A program made the translations under genes and the position numbers. Of a stretch of 64,000 bases of DNA, positions 1 through 8,754 are shown in pieces. The stretch's first letter is position 1. Each line of letters begins with the position of its first letter. The notes beneath the pieces were generated by a model, which saw only the letters and a list, made by a program, of their open reading frames with translations, did no database searches and was not told where the DNA came from. This DNA comes from Bradyrhizobium forestalis. Its GTDB lineage: Bacteria; Pseudomonadota; Alphaproteobacteria; Rhizobiales; Xanthobacteraceae. The stretch is taken from positions 434,001 to 498,000 of the forward strand of contig NZ_PGVG01000001.1 of the NCBI RefSeq assembly GCF_002795245.1, read 5' to 3'.

Positions 1-73
1 ATTCCTGGAATTCTTTATTCCAGAAGTCGCGCCTGCGACGGTTTGGCACTGGCAGTGGCGCGAATTGCGGGCC

Positions 74-1573
74 TCACGCCATCGCCGTGCGCAGCCGGCT
101 GTAGCCTTCCTGGATCGCGGACCAGAACAGGGCGACCAGACCGAGTGCCATGATCGTGCTGACGAGGCCGTTGGAGAAGAACACGCCGAGCGAGCCCTGC
201 GATCCCAGCAGCGATTGGCGGAAGGCTTCCTCGGCCTTGTCGCCGAGCACGATGGCGAGCACCAGCGGGGCGAGCGGGTAGTTGCACTTCTTCAGGAGAT
301 AGCCGAGCACTCCAAACACCAGCATCAGCATCACGTCGAAGGTGCTGTTGTGCACCGAATAAGCGCCGATCGCGCAGAGCACCAGGATGAGCGGCGCGAT
401 GATGCCGAAGGGCACGCGGAGGATCGCGGCAAAGATCGGCACGCAAGTGAGCACGACGAGGAGGCCGGCGAGGTTGCCGAGATACATCGACGCGATCAGG
501 CCCCAGACGAATTCCTTCTGCTCGACGAACAGCATGGGGCCGGGCTGCAGGCCCCAGATCAACAATCCGCCGAGCAGGACGGCGGCGGTCGGAGAGCCCG
601 GCACGCCGAGCGAGAGCATCGGCAGCAGCGCGGAGGTGCCCGCGGCATGCGCGGCCGTCTCCGGCGCGATCACGCCCTCGATCTCGCCCTTGCCGAAATT
701 GTTGCCGCGTCGCGCCAGGCGCTTGGCGATGCCGTAGCTCATGAAGGAGGCCGGCGTTGCGCCGGCGGGCGTGACGCCCATCCAGCACCCGATCAGGCAG
801 GAGCGCAGCGAGGTCATCCAATAGGCCGGCAACTCCCGCCAGGTCTGCAGCACCACGCGAAGGTTGATGGTCGCATTGCCGCCGCGGAACGCCAGCCCTT
901 CCTCCATGGTCAGCAGGATCTCGCCGATGCCGAACAGGCCGATCACGGCGATCAGGAAGTCGAAGCCGTTGAGCAGCTCGGTGACGCCGAAGGTCAGTCG
1001 CAACTGCCCCGTGATCGAATCGAGCCCGACCGCCGCGAGCGCAAAGCCCATCATCATCGCCGCGATGGTCTTGAACGGCGGCTCCTTGCTCAAACCGACG
1101 AAGCTGCAGAAGGCGAGGAAGTACACCGCGAACTTCTCCGCGGGGCCAAATCGCAGCGCGAAGCCCGCAACGAGGGGCGCGACCAGCGTGATCATGATGA
1201 CGGCAAACAGCGCGCCCACGAAGGAGGAGGTGAAGGCGGCCGTCAGGGCTTCGCCGGGCTTGCCCTGTTGCGCCATCGGATAACCGTCGAAGGTGGTCGC
1301 CACGGACCAGGGCTCGCCGGGTATGTTGAAGAGGATCGAGGTGATGGCGCCGCCGAACAATGCGCCCCAATAGATGCAGGACAGCATGATGATCGCCGAC
1401 GTCGGCGGCATGCTGAAGGTCAGGGGAAGCAGGATGGCCACGCCGTTGGCGCCCCCTAACCCCGGCAGCACGCCGATGATGACCCCGAGCGTGATGCCGA
1501 TGATCATCAGCATGATGTTGTAGGGCTGCAGGGCGACCGCGAAGCCGTGAAACAGATTGGCTAACTCTTCCAT
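74..1573 (-). CDS. TctA family large membrane subunit of a tripartite tricarboxylate transporter
   Basis: Large permease subunit (499 aa) of a TTT system, which uses a periplasmic binding protein and two membrane subunits to import carboxylates with an ion gradient. The N-terminal part has the family glycine-rich GVLPGLGG segment near residue 35. A second family block (AGATPASFMSYG, then GKGEIEGVIAPE and the LGVPGSPTAA stretch) lies in the middle, and long hydrophobic helices run throughout. Length matches the usual ~500 aa. It is the last gene of the minus-strand order tctC-tctB-tctA, 42 bp after tctB. The substrate cannot be read from this subunit; the operator sites upstream of tctC suggest a link to oxalate or a related acid (inference). 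Confidence 0.93.
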   Translation of the reverse strand: MEELANLFHGFAVALQPYNIMLMIIGITLGVIIGVLPGLGGANGVAILLPLTFSMPPTSAIIMLSCIYWGALFGGAITSILFNIPGEPWSVATTFDGYPMAQQGKPGEALTAAFTSSFVGALFAVIMITLVAPLVAGFALRFGPAEKFAVYFLAFCSFVGLSKEPPFKTIAAMMMGFALAAVGLDSITGQLRLTFGVTELLNGFDFLIAVIGLFGIGEILLTMEEGLAFRGGNATINLRVVLQTWRELPAYWMTSLRSCLIGCWMGVTPAGATPASFMSYGIAKRLARRGNNFGKGEIEGVIAPETAAHAAGTSALLPMLSLGVPGSPTAAVLLGGLLIWGLQPGPMLFVEQKEFVWGLIASMYLGNLAGLLVVLTCVPIFAAILRVPFGIIAPLILVLCAIGAYSVHNSTFDVMLMLVFGVLGYLLKKCNYPLAPLVLAIVLGDKAEEAFRQSLLGSQGSLGVFFSNGLVSTIMALGLVALFWSAIQEGYSRLRTAMA

Positions 1574-1615
1574 ATCGATACGTCCTGCAGCAGTAATCGG
1601 ATAAGTGCGCGGCTC

Positions 1616-2107
1616 TTACAGGCCGAGCCATTCCTCGAACGGACCCTTGGGAAGCGGGACCAGGAACCAGCGCTCGAAAACCAGATAGGTCAGGACCGGC
1701 ATGCCGACCGCGACCGCGATGGTCGTCAGCCAGCGATAGCCGCCGAGCCAGCGCATGAACCAGGCGATGAAGACCATCGAGGCGGCGTACAGGCCGATGA
1801 ACGGCATCGAGCCGACATAGATCGCGGTCGGCACGACGACGCTCATGACCTGGCGAAGCTGTCCCCAGGATGCGAACAGCCGGCCATCGTCGTCGCGTCG
1901 CGCGCTCCAGAGGTTGATGGCGCTCGCACCGACGATGGCGGCGCCGACATAGAACGGGAAGAAGCCGGCACGCGGACCCTCCGCGCCCCAGTTGATGCCG
2001 GCCTTCAGGCTACCGAAGATCACGACCAGGCCGAAGGCGCCGATCAGCAGCGCCATGCCGATTTCCAGCGTCTTGTGGGCCGGGCCGCGTTCAGATCGTT
2101 CAGACAT
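1616..2107 (-). CDS. TctB family small membrane subunit of the tripartite tricarboxylate transporter
   Basis: Small membrane subunit of 163 aa. Four hydrophobic segments are visible (residues ~18-38, ~48-68, ~88-115 and ~125-150), the normal TctB plan, and the protein ends in a short cytoplasmic tail. TctB sequences are poorly conserved, so the call rests on size, helices and position between tctC and tctA. It lies 87 bp after tctC and 42 bp before tctA, on the same strand. No separate promoter or terminator was seen inside the operon. Confidence 0.9.
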   Translation of the reverse strand: MSERSERGPAHKTLEIGMALLIGAFGLVVIFGSLKAGINWGAEGPRAGFFPFYVGAAIVGASAINLWSARRDDDGRLFASWGQLRQVMSVVVPTAIYVGSMPFIGLYAASMVFIAWFMRWLGGYRWLTTIAVAVGMPVLTYLVFERWFLVPLPKGPFEEWLGL

Positions 2108-2194
2108 GGGGGCCTCCGGGCGGAATGGCGGTGTTTCGCGGTCGCGGCAGGCGTGAGGACGACCAGCGTCCTCAGCCGTCGTCGATGTCGCGGC

Positions 2195-3202
2195 TCAATT
2201 CCCCGATGCGAGGAAGCCGGCTTCCTTCATCAAGCCTTCGTGGCGCTTCTCCTCCGCCTCGACCCACTTGGCGTAGTCGGCGCCAGTCAGGAAGGTCGTG
2301 TTGAAGGCGCCGTTCTTCATGAACTCCTGCCATTCCGGCGTGGCGCGCACCTTCTTGAACAGCTCGACGTAGTATTCGACCTGGTCCTTCGTGGCCTTGG
2401 GCGACATGAAGATGCCGCGCAGCATGAGATATTCCATCGCAAGGCCCTGCGACTTGCAGGTCGGAATATCCTTCCAGGCCTTGCCGTCCGCGATCGGCTC
2501 GTCATAGGCCATCGGCTGGGCGTCGAAGACGCAGAGCGGACGGAGCTTGCCGCCGCGCCATTGCGCGACCGCCTCGATCGGATTGTTGACGGTTGAATCG
2601 ACGTGATTGCCGACGAGCTGGACGGCGACTTCGCCGCCGCCCTTGTAGGGAATGTAGGTGAACTTCGTGCCGATCGCCTTCTCGATGCCGACCGTGATGA
2701 TCTGGTCTTCCTGCTTGGAGCCGGTGCCGCCCATCTTGAACGAGCCGCTTGGGGCCTTCTTCACGGCGTCGACGTAATCCTTGACGGAGCTGTACGGCTT
2801 CTCGGCGTTGACCCAGAGCACGAATTCGTCGAGCGCCAGCATCGCGACTGGAGTCAAATCCTTCCAGTTGAACGGAATGCCGGTCGCCAGCGGCGTCGTG
2901 AACAGGTTCGACAGCGTGATGATGATCTTGTGCGGATTGCCCGACGACGTCTTCACGTCGAGGAAGCCTTCACCACCCGCGCCGCCGGCCTTGTTGATGA
3001 CGACCAGAGGCTGCTTCATCAGATTGTGCTTGGTGACGATGCCCTGAATGGTGCGTGCCATCTGATCGGCGCCGCCGCCGGTGCCCGCGGGCACGATGAA
3101 CTCGACCGGACGAACCGGCTCCCAGGCGGCACGGCTTGCGGTGCCGTTGGCGCACGACATCACGATTGCCGCCAAAGCGACATTCAGGACGAATGGCTTC
3201 AT
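2195..3202 (-). CDS. TctC/Bug family periplasmic solute-binding protein
   Basis: First gene of the minus-strand TTT operon (335 aa). An N-terminal signal peptide (residues 1 to about 26) contains a Cys at 17 that is not a convincing lipobox. The mature part starts with the Bug-family VEFIVPAGTGGGADQMAR loop and continues with NKAGGAGGEG and an IPYKGGGEVAVQLVGNH segment, which form the two ligand loops in Bug folds. Bug proteins bind small mono-, di- or tricarboxylates; which one cannot be predicted here. A possible -10 (TATAAG, revcomp of 3439-3444) and a GntR-operator-like palindrome (3478-3494) lie upstream, implying a long leader of about 230 bases. Confidence 0.92.
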   Translation of the reverse strand: MKPFVLNVALAAIVMSCANGTASRAAWEPVRPVEFIVPAGTGGGADQMARTIQGIVTKHNLMKQPLVVINKAGGAGGEGFLDVKTSSGNPHKIIITLSNLFTTPLATGIPFNWKDLTPVAMLALDEFVLWVNAEKPYSSVKDYVDAVKKAPSGSFKMGGTGSKQEDQIITVGIEKAIGTKFTYIPYKGGGEVAVQLVGNHVDSTVNNPIEAVAQWRGGKLRPLCVFDAQPMAYDEPIADGKAWKDIPTCKSQGLAMEYLMLRGIFMSPKATKDQVEYYVELFKKVRATPEWQEFMKNGAFNTTFLTGADYAKWVEAEEKRHEGLMKEAGFLASGN

Positions 3203-3477
3203 CTTGTTTCTCTCCCTGTCGAAACCTCAACGCAGCCGCTCTTTGTCGGCTTGCGTCAGCCCATCTTGAGTCACATGCCTGGGGTCACCCTTGCGGTCGT
3301 TTCTCCCATGGCAGTCCCGGTCGAAACTGTATGAGCAGGGACAACGCGCGGCATCCGCTTCTTTCGGCTAAGATTCCGCCAAGGTTCGCGGCACGTGCGC
3401 CTCCTCGGCTGTTCCCGTCCTGCGCTACGTTTCCCCGTCTTATACTTTTGGTTGCACAATCGTTCTTGGTTGGCGAA

Positions 3478-3494
3478 TGGTATGCGAGATGCCA
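3478..3494. promoter_or_regulatory. GntR/FCD operator-like palindrome upstream of tctC
   Basis: TGGTATGCGAGATGCCA has the layout TGGYAT-N5-ATGCCA. It matches both outer arms of the two sites between gntR and the acyl-CoA synthetase gene (TGGCATACCACATGCCA and TGGCATACCAAATGCCA), with one arm mismatch. It lies 276 bp before tctC and about 35 bp upstream of a possible -10. Binding by the GntR protein encoded at 19284-20015 is inference. Confidence 0.5.
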
Positions 3495-3573
3495 GCAAAC
3501 AAACAATCGGATCGATGGGGCACGTCGGCGGACCAATCGTCGCAGTTGTCGTCGCGAGCCGGGCGAGGACACG

Positions 3574-3606
3574 AAAAGAAAATGGCCCCGACGAGCGGAG
3601 CCATTT
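3574..3606 (-). terminator. Rho-independent terminator of the 45-aa gene
   Basis: On the minus strand the arms AAATGGC and GCCATTT, extended by CCG/CGG across one mismatch, close a five-base loop and run into a TTTTCTTTTC tract. It lies 60 bp after the stop of the short minus-strand gene and before the tctC promoter region, so it separates the two transcription units. Confidence 0.7.
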
Positions 3607-3666
3607 GATCAAACCTGGCGTCTGCGAATCTGTCAGCCCGCGGTTCGGCGGCCTGACGAGACCCTC

Positions 3667-3804
3667 CTACAGGCCGAAACGCGGCAAGTCGCCGTTGTGA
3701 TTCGAGATTTCGGCGCTCGCCATCAGGAAGCTGTCGATCGCGGCCATCAGGCGGGCGAACAGCGAGGAGGAGGGGGCGAGAGCAACGGAAGCGGTCTTGG
3801 ACAT
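3667..3804 (-). CDS. Short uncharacterised protein, 45 aa
   Basis: ATG at 3804 is preceded by an AAGGGAA ribosome-binding stretch, and the frame runs to TAG at 3667. The product begins MSKTASVALAPSSSLFARLM, has a hydrophobic/amphipathic middle (LMAAIDSFLMAS) and a polar tail ending NGDLPRFGL. It resembles small unannotated proteins I recall from rhizobia, but I know no function. It forms a complete unit of its own: operator-like site (3861-3877), leader inverted repeat (3821-3843), ribosome-binding site, frame and terminator (3574-3606). That organisation argues it is real despite its length. DUF1127-like small regulators are the nearest analogy in size; the typical arginine-rich DUF1127 motif is absent. 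Confidence 0.7.
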   Translation of the reverse strand: MSKTASVALAPSSSLFARLMAAIDSFLMASAEISNHNGDLPRFGL

Positions 3805-3820
3805 CGGAATTCCCTTTCTT

Positions 3821-3843
3821 GAGACAGGCAGTCTTGCTGTCTC
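3821..3843 (-). promoter_or_regulatory. Perfect inverted repeat in the leader of the 45-aa gene
   Basis: GAGACAG and CTGTCTC form perfect 7-bp arms around a 9-base spacer. The repeat ends about 16 bases before the start codon, just upstream of the ribosome-binding site. It could be a leader hairpin or an operator; the sequence does not decide. Confidence 0.45.
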
Positions 3844-3860
3844 ATTCCTGGGAACAGTTT

Positions 3861-3877
3861 ATGTATACCAGATGCCA
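3861..3877. promoter_or_regulatory. Second GntR-operator-like site, upstream of the 45-aa gene
   Basis: ATGTATACCAGATGCCA agrees at 13 of 17 positions with TGGCATACCACATGCCA found beside gntR, keeping the ATACCA core and the right arm. It lies 57 bp upstream of the 45-aa gene start. Weaker than the other three sites. Confidence 0.4.
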
Positions 3878-3956
3878 GCGTCCATGCTCTTGTTTGCATA
3901 GCAGCATACAGTCTATCGCATTGCAGCATAATGCTCCCTTGGGCGGGCAGGGCGCC

Positions 3957-4002
3957 TTGACACGGCCTGCCGAACAGAGAATGTTATGTTATAACATAAC
4001 AT
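3957..4002 (+). promoter_or_regulatory. Promoter with overlapping Zur-like palindrome for the COG0523 GTPase gene
   Basis: TTGACA (3957-3962) is a good -35; a weak AATGTT follows at 17 bp. Positions 3981-4002 are a perfect 22-bp palindrome with core TGTTATGTTATAACATAACA. AT-rich TGTTATA...TATAACA palindromes are the known operator type of the zinc repressor Zur, and COG0523 GTPases are established Zur targets. The palindrome overlaps the expected -10 and start of transcription, as a repressor site should. Assignment to Zur is inference. Confidence 0.65.
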
Positions 4003-4062
4003 AATGAGACGCCGTGTCCCCTCGTTCTCGACCCATCCCGCTCAAGAGGCTGTTCGATCTCC

Positions 4063-5268
4063 ATGCCCAAACTCCCCGTCACCGTCTTGTCCGGCTTCCT
4101 CGGGGCTGGAAAGACCACTTTGCTGAACCACGTCCTGAACAATCGGCACGGCCTGAAAGTGGCGGTAATCGTGAACGACATGAGCGAGGTGAACATCGAT
4201 GCGGACCTGGTCCGCGATGGTGGTGCCAACCTCTCGCGGACTGATGAGACACTGGTGGAGATGACCAACGGCTGCATCTGCTGCACCCTGCGCGACGATC
4301 TCCTGAGGGAGGTACGCGCGCTCGCCGAAAGCGGGCGCTTCGATTATCTGCTGATCGAATCGACGGGCATTTCCGAGCCGCTCCCGGTCGCAGCGACGTT
4401 CGATTTCCGCTCGGAAGAGGGTGACAGCCTCTCCGACATCGCCCACCTGGACACGATGGTGACGGTGGTCGACGCCGCCAACCTGCTGAAGGACTATTCC
4501 TCGACCGAGTTCCTCGGCGAGCGCGGCGAGGCGCTGGACGGCGACAAGCGGACGCTGGTCGATCTCCTCGTGGAGCAGATCGAGTTCGCCGACGTGGTCG
4601 TCCTCAACAAGGTGGACGATGCCTCGCCGCAACAGCGCGAGGCGGCACGGCAGATCATCCGCTCGTTGAATCCCGAAGCCGACATCATCGAGGCCACTCA
4701 CAGCCGCGTGCCCTTCGACCGCGTGCTCAACACCGGCCGGTTCGACTTCGAGAAGGTCCAGCAGCATCCGCTCTGGTACAAGGAGCTCTATGGTTTCGCC
4801 GACCACGTGCCTGAAACGCAGGAATATGGCGTGGAGAACTTCGTTTACCGCGCCCGCCGGCCGTTCGATCCGTCGAAGTTCGACAAGTTCGTCAAGGAGT
4901 CCTGGCCGGGCGTGATCCGGGCGAAGGGGCATTTCTGGCTGGCGACGAGGCCGCAATGGCTTGGCGAGATCAGCCAGGCGGGAGCGATCGTGAGGACCGA
5001 AGCGCTGGGTTTCTGGTGGGCGAGCGTTCCAAAGGAGCGGTGGCCGAACGATGAGGCCTGGCGCAAGCGGCTCGGCAAGTACTGGGACGAGGTGTACGGC
5101 GATCGTCGCCAGGAGATCGTGTTCATCGGCACCGGCATGGATGAGGCCGGGATCCGCCGCAGGCTGGACGCATGTCTTGTCCCGCAAACGTCCGCCATGG
5201 ACATTGCCGCATGGTCCGCTCTCGCCGATCCGTTTCCGGCCTGGCGTCGAGGCGATCAGTCCAACTGA
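4063..5268 (+). CDS. CobW/COG0523 family GTP-binding metallochaperone, zinc-responsive type
   Basis: 401-aa G3E-family GTPase. The P-loop GFLGAGKTT is at residues 11-19, the family metal-binding CICC motif at 71-74, and the guanine-specificity motif NKVD at 182-185, followed by a CobW C-terminal domain (about 245-345). Length and sequence fit the YciC/ZagA/ZigA group, which hands zinc to essential enzymes during zinc shortage. The Zur-like palindrome 61 bp upstream agrees with that role. No histidine-rich metal tail is present. CobW proper (cobalamin synthesis) is less likely because no cobalamin genes are nearby. The exact client protein is unknown. Confidence 0.85.
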   Translation: MPKLPVTVLSGFLGAGKTTLLNHVLNNRHGLKVAVIVNDMSEVNIDADLVRDGGANLSRTDETLVEMTNGCICCTLRDDLLREVRALAESGRFDYLLIESTGISEPLPVAATFDFRSEEGDSLSDIAHLDTMVTVVDAANLLKDYSSTEFLGERGEALDGDKRTLVDLLVEQIEFADVVVLNKVDDASPQQREAARQIIRSLNPEADIIEATHSRVPFDRVLNTGRFDFEKVQQHPLWYKELYGFADHVPETQEYGVENFVYRARRPFDPSKFDKFVKESWPGVIRAKGHFWLATRPQWLGEISQAGAIVRTEALGFWWASVPKERWPNDEAWRKRLGKYWDEVYGDRRQEIVFIGTGMDEAGIRRRLDACLVPQTSAMDIAAWSALADPFPAWRRGDQSN

Positions 5269-5385
5269 TCGACGTAAATACAGGGCGGCGTGAGATCCCG
5301 GCTCCACATCCGACCAGGTCTTGCAAGGGGACGGCAAAGCCGTTAGTGCTCTGCCCCCTTTTCCAATCATCTTTCAGAGTGGTTC

Positions 5386-6690
5386 ATGTCGAGCGCCTCG
5401 CCCGCCGTCTCGATCGGCATCGATTTTGGGACCAGCAATACGGTCGTCGCGCTTGCGGCGGACGACCGCCGGGTCGAGGCCATCCGTTTCGATCATGGCG
5501 GACAGCGCCACAGCGTCTATGTCTCGGCCCTGTGCTTCTGGGAGGACCGGCCGGGCGCCGGCGCCCAGGCCGAGGGCGGCCCGTGGGCGATCGAGCAGTT
5601 CCTCGAGGGCCGCCATGTCTACCGCTTCCTGCAGTCGTTCAAGACCTTCGCAGCGAGCTCTAGCTTCAACACCACCCAGGTGTTCCGGCAGCGCTACAAG
5701 TTCGAGGACATCCTGGCGGCGTTCCTGCGCACGCTGGCGCGCCATGGCGGGGAAAAGTTCGGCTTCGAGGCGGCGAACATCACGGTCGGCCGGCCCGTGC
5801 GCTTTGCCGGCGGCAATCCCGACGAGGCGCTGGCGATGCAGCGCTACCGCGCCGCGTTCGAGCGCCTCGGTGCCGGCCACGCCCGCTATGTCTACGAGCC
5901 CGTCGGTGCGGCGTTTTCCTTCGCCCGCCGGTTGGAGCGCGATGCCACCGTGCTGGTTGCGGATTTCGGCGGCGGCACCAGCGATTTCTCGGTGATGCGG
6001 TTCTCCCGCGCGGGAGGCGCCCTTTGCGCCGAGCCGCTCGGACACGCCGGCATCGGCATTGCCGGCGACACGTTCGATTACCGCATCGTCGACCACGTCG
6101 TCTCGCCGCGGCTCGGCAAGGGCTCGAGCTTCCGCTCGTTCGACAAGGTGCTGCCGGTCCCGAGCGGCCACTACACCAATCTCGCGCGCTGGCATCAGCT
6201 CGCGATGATGAAGAGCAACGGCGATCTGCGCGAGCTCCGCGAGCTGGCGCGCACCGCGTTGAAGCCAAAGCTGCTCGAGGATTTCATCACCATCGTCGAT
6301 CTCGACCTCGGATTTGCGCTGTACCGCGCGGTGTCCGACGCCAAAGTCGCGCTGTCGGCGCAGGATGAGGTGGACTTCCGCTTTAGGGGTGGCGGCGTCG
6401 ACATCGGCGCGGCCATCACGCGGAAGAACCTTGAATCCTGGATCGCCGACGATATCGCCCGGCTGGGCGCCACCGTCGACAAGGTGCTGGCCGAGGCCCG
6501 CATCACCGCGCGCGAGGTGGAGAAGGTGTTCCTGACCGGCGGCACGTCCTTTGTGCCGGCCGTCCGACGCTTGTTCGCCGAGCGGTTCGGCAACGAGCGG
6601 CTGATGTCGGGCGACCAGTTCGAGTCGATCGCCTATGGGCTTGCGCTGATCGGGCACAGTCCCGACCCGGACCGCTGGGCGGCAAGTTAG
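5386..6690 (+). CDS. Hsp70 family protein, YegD-like
   Basis: 434-aa actin-fold ATPase. Phosphate-1 motif IDFGTSNTVVAL is near residues 13-24, phosphate-2 motif VADFGGGTSDFSVM near residue 190, and an adenosine-type LTGGTSFVP near residue 385. It ends shortly after the nucleotide-binding domain and so lacks the substrate-binding domain of DnaK, like E. coli YegD (about 450 aa). Function of the family is not established; a chaperone or regulatory ATPase is likely. It follows the GTPase gene by 117 bp on the same strand, so co-transcription is possible but unproven. Confidence 0.85.
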   Translation: MSSASPAVSIGIDFGTSNTVVALAADDRRVEAIRFDHGGQRHSVYVSALCFWEDRPGAGAQAEGGPWAIEQFLEGRHVYRFLQSFKTFAASSSFNTTQVFRQRYKFEDILAAFLRTLARHGGEKFGFEAANITVGRPVRFAGGNPDEALAMQRYRAAFERLGAGHARYVYEPVGAAFSFARRLERDATVLVADFGGGTSDFSVMRFSRAGGALCAEPLGHAGIGIAGDTFDYRIVDHVVSPRLGKGSSFRSFDKVLPVPSGHYTNLARWHQLAMMKSNGDLRELRELARTALKPKLLEDFITIVDLDLGFALYRAVSDAKVALSAQDEVDFRFRGGGVDIGAAITRKNLESWIADDIARLGATVDKVLAEARITAREVEKVFLTGGTSFVPAVRRLFAERFGNERLMSGDQFESIAYGLALIGHSPDPDRWAAS

Positions 6691-6818
6691 AGCCTGATCC
6701 GGAAAAGTGTGAAGCGGTTTTCCCACGCGACAAACGCAGAATGCGTTTGCGCGGAGACCATGCTCAAACAATCATCTAAAGCGCGATGACCGTTCATCCA
6801 AATTTCATCGCGCTTCAG
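6691..6818. repeat. Rhizobiales-type intergenic repeat with terminal hairpin
   Basis: The stretch opens with CTGATCCGGAAAAGTGTGAA and ends in a hairpin whose perfect 11-bp arms AAGCGCGATGA (6779-6789) and TCATCGCGCTT (6805-6815) surround 15 bases. I recognise this wording as a repeat scattered between genes in Bradyrhizobium and relatives. Lying between two converging genes, the hairpin may also help end transcription. Confidence 0.6.
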
Positions 6819-6874
6819 GCCACGCTCGCGTAGCAGGTGGCGAGCGGCGTCCCTGCGGCGACGCTGTTCGGTCG

Positions 6875-7324
6875 CTACTTCTGCTGAATCCGGTTCAGGT
6901 AATCGATCACGGCGAGAATGCGAGTCCGCACGACGATCTCCGGGTTCTGCTGCGGCCCAGCCTTCTGCCAATAATAGGGATCAACGGCGTGAGGCAGGTT
7001 GACGATGGGGTTGAACCGTTCGCCCCAGACCGGCATTTCACGCGTGCCGTGAGCTGGGACTGATTTCGATCCATATATGGTTTCGTAAACGGCGTTGGTG
7101 GGAAACACCCCGTTGTTGTTCTTGGCCAACATGGTCAAGTCCGAAGGCGGCGTCTTGAGCTGGCCGCTGACCGGTCCTTTGCCCTTTGCGTCGGCGCCAT
7201 GACAGCTCGCGCACGAAGACTGAAATTCCGCCTTGCCGATGTCGACTTCTTCGGCCCGAGCGGAAGCAGCGAAACCAGCGGCAAGACCGGCAATGATCAA
7301 CCATTCGACAGCAGATCTCATCAT
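6875..7324 (-). CDS. Secreted class I c-type cytochrome
   Basis: 149 aa with an N-terminal signal peptide (residues 1-24, ending SARA). The haem-attachment motif CASCH is at 38-42 and a likely distal ligand Met97 lies in REMPVWG. This is a small monohaem periplasmic electron carrier. Two adjacent ATGs (7324, 7321) follow a GGAGG; the second has the better spacing, so the start is uncertain by one residue. A longer upstream frame has no signal peptide at its start and was not used. No partner oxidase or dehydrogenase lies next to it, so its electron donor is unknown. Confidence 0.85.
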   Translation of the reverse strand: MMRSAVEWLIIAGLAAGFAASARAEEVDIGKAEFQSSCASCHGADAKGKGPVSGQLKTPPSDLTMLAKNNNGVFPTNAVYETIYGSKSVPAHGTREMPVWGERFNPIVNLPHAVDPYYWQKAGPQQNPEIVVRTRILAVIDYLNRIQQK

Positions 7325-7470
7325 CTCGCCTCCGACGCCGGCAGGGAAGACTCCTGCTCCTAGCCGCTTTGCCCCTTTGACAGTTTGACGCACATCAAGA
7401 GCGTACAGCCAGAGCCGAAGCGCGCACATAGCTTTGGCTTTGCAGTCGCTCGCTCGCCGACCTGACGCCG

Positions 7471-8754
7471 TCAGTTCTCCATGGCCTCATAAATCAGCTG
7501 TTTCACAGTTCTTTGGATGCGCTGGCGCTCCGAGGGGGTCTGCTCGAGCAAAACGAAAAACATGTCCTGCTTGCGGTCGATCACGAAATAACAGCCGCTG
7601 GCGCCGTCCCATTTCAGCTCGCCGAGATTGCCCGGCGGCGGCGGTTTGGCGTTGCCCGGATCGGTGCGCACGGCGAGCCCGAGTCCAAAGCCGAAGCCGT
7701 CGCCCGGAAAATAGAAGAAGTCCCGATCGACGCCCGAACCCGGGCCGACATGATCTGTCGTCAACAGCTTGAACGCCTTGGGACTGAGAATGGTCTTGTC
7801 CTCGTATTTACCGCCATTGAGCAGCATCTGAGCGAAGCGCGCGTAGTCGGCCATGGTGGAGACCATGCCGCCGCTGGCGTACATCATCTTCTTCGGCTTG
7901 GTCGGGTCGTTCTCCCGCCCCACCCGGAAATCGCTGTCGTTCGGCATCGGCTTGGCGAGCAACTTCTGCTTGTCGGGATCGGTGACGAGGAAGTCGGTAT
8001 CCTTCATCCCGAGCGGATCGAGCAGCTTCTCCTTCTCGATCTCGATCAGAGACTTGCCGGATACGATTTCCATGATCCGTGCCAGGATGTCGGTGGAATG
8101 GCCATACTGCCAGAGCGCGCCGGGTTGGTTGTGCAGCGGCAATTTTGCGATCCGCTCAGCAAACTCGGCGAGGTCGAAATCACCAGCATAGATATCGGCA
8201 GCCTTGTAGGCCTTGCGCACCAGACTGTCGCCGTAGAAGCCGTAGGTGATGCCCGAGGTCTGGCGCATCAGGTCGAGCACTGTCGGCGGCCGGTCCGGCG
8301 GCACCAGCTCGAGCGTCTTGGTCCCGTCGCTGGCTTGCTTCTCGACGCCGACCTTCATGTTTGCAAACGACGGAATGTATTTTGCGATCGGCTCGTCGAG
8401 GGAGAACTTGCCCTCATCCAGCATCTGCACGGCAACCACGCTGGTGATGGCCTTGGTCATCGAGAACAGGCGGAAGATGGTCTGGTCGGTGATCGGAGCC
8501 TGCGACACCACGTCCTGCACGCCGAAGGATTGGTGATAGACCGGCTTGCCGTGCTGTTGGATGAGCAGGATCGCTCCGGGAATCTTCCCGGTCGCTACTT
8601 CGTTGCGGAAGAACTCGTCAATTCTTGCCAGCTTGTCCTTGTTGAAATGTGCCCCCGCGGGAATCTCGAAAGTCCCTTCGGCCCAGGCCGAACCTGCAGC
8701 CGCAACGAGCAGCGCGCTACAGACAAGCACCCGCAATGTCTGGAATGCTCTCAT
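7471..8754 (-). CDS. Periplasmic serine hydrolase, beta-lactamase/esterase fold (class C-like)
   Basis: 427 aa from the ATG at 8754, chosen because a signal peptide (residues 1-25, ending SAWA) follows directly; an upstream ATG at 8811 would bury it. The catalytic SMTK motif gives Ser98 and Lys101, and YGHS later in the chain is the expected tyrosine motif. Such proteins are usually esterases or D-amino peptidases rather than true beta-lactamases. It stands alone, so substrate is unknown. Confidence 0.85.
   Translation of the reverse strand: MRAFQTLRVLVCSALLVAAAGSAWAEGTFEIPAGAHFNKDKLARIDEFFRNEVATGKIPGAILLIQQHGKPVYHQSFGVQDVVSQAPITDQTIFRLFSMTKAITSVVAVQMLDEGKFSLDEPIAKYIPSFANMKVGVEKQASDGTKTLELVPPDRPPTVLDLMRQTSGITYGFYGDSLVRKAYKAADIYAGDFDLAEFAERIAKLPLHNQPGALWQYGHSTDILARIMEIVSGKSLIEIEKEKLLDPLGMKDTDFLVTDPDKQKLLAKPMPNDSDFRVGRENDPTKPKKMMYASGGMVSTMADYARFAQMLLNGGKYEDKTILSPKAFKLLTTDHVGPGSGVDRDFFYFPGDGFGFGLGLAVRTDPGNAKPPPPGNLGELKWDGASGCYFVIDRKQDMFFVLLEQTPSERQRIQRTVKQLIYEAMEN

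Noticed and set aside
5-23. Hairpin CTGGAAT-TCTTT-ATTCCAG after the first tctA gene
   Set aside because: No T-run follows on the minus strand, so a terminator cannot be supported; the window edge also hides its context.
65-1459. Long open frames opposite tctA and many other genes (also opposite the GTPase, Hsp70, frc, oxc and synthetase genes)
   Set aside because: They mirror the high third-position GC of the real gene, contain runs of Arg/His/Asp/Glu, have no family motif and overlap well-supported genes.
3471-3486. Possible sigma-54 promoter (TGGC ... TGCG) upstream of tctC
   Set aside because: The -12 element reads ATGC instead of TTGC and no enhancer-binding protein gene is nearby.
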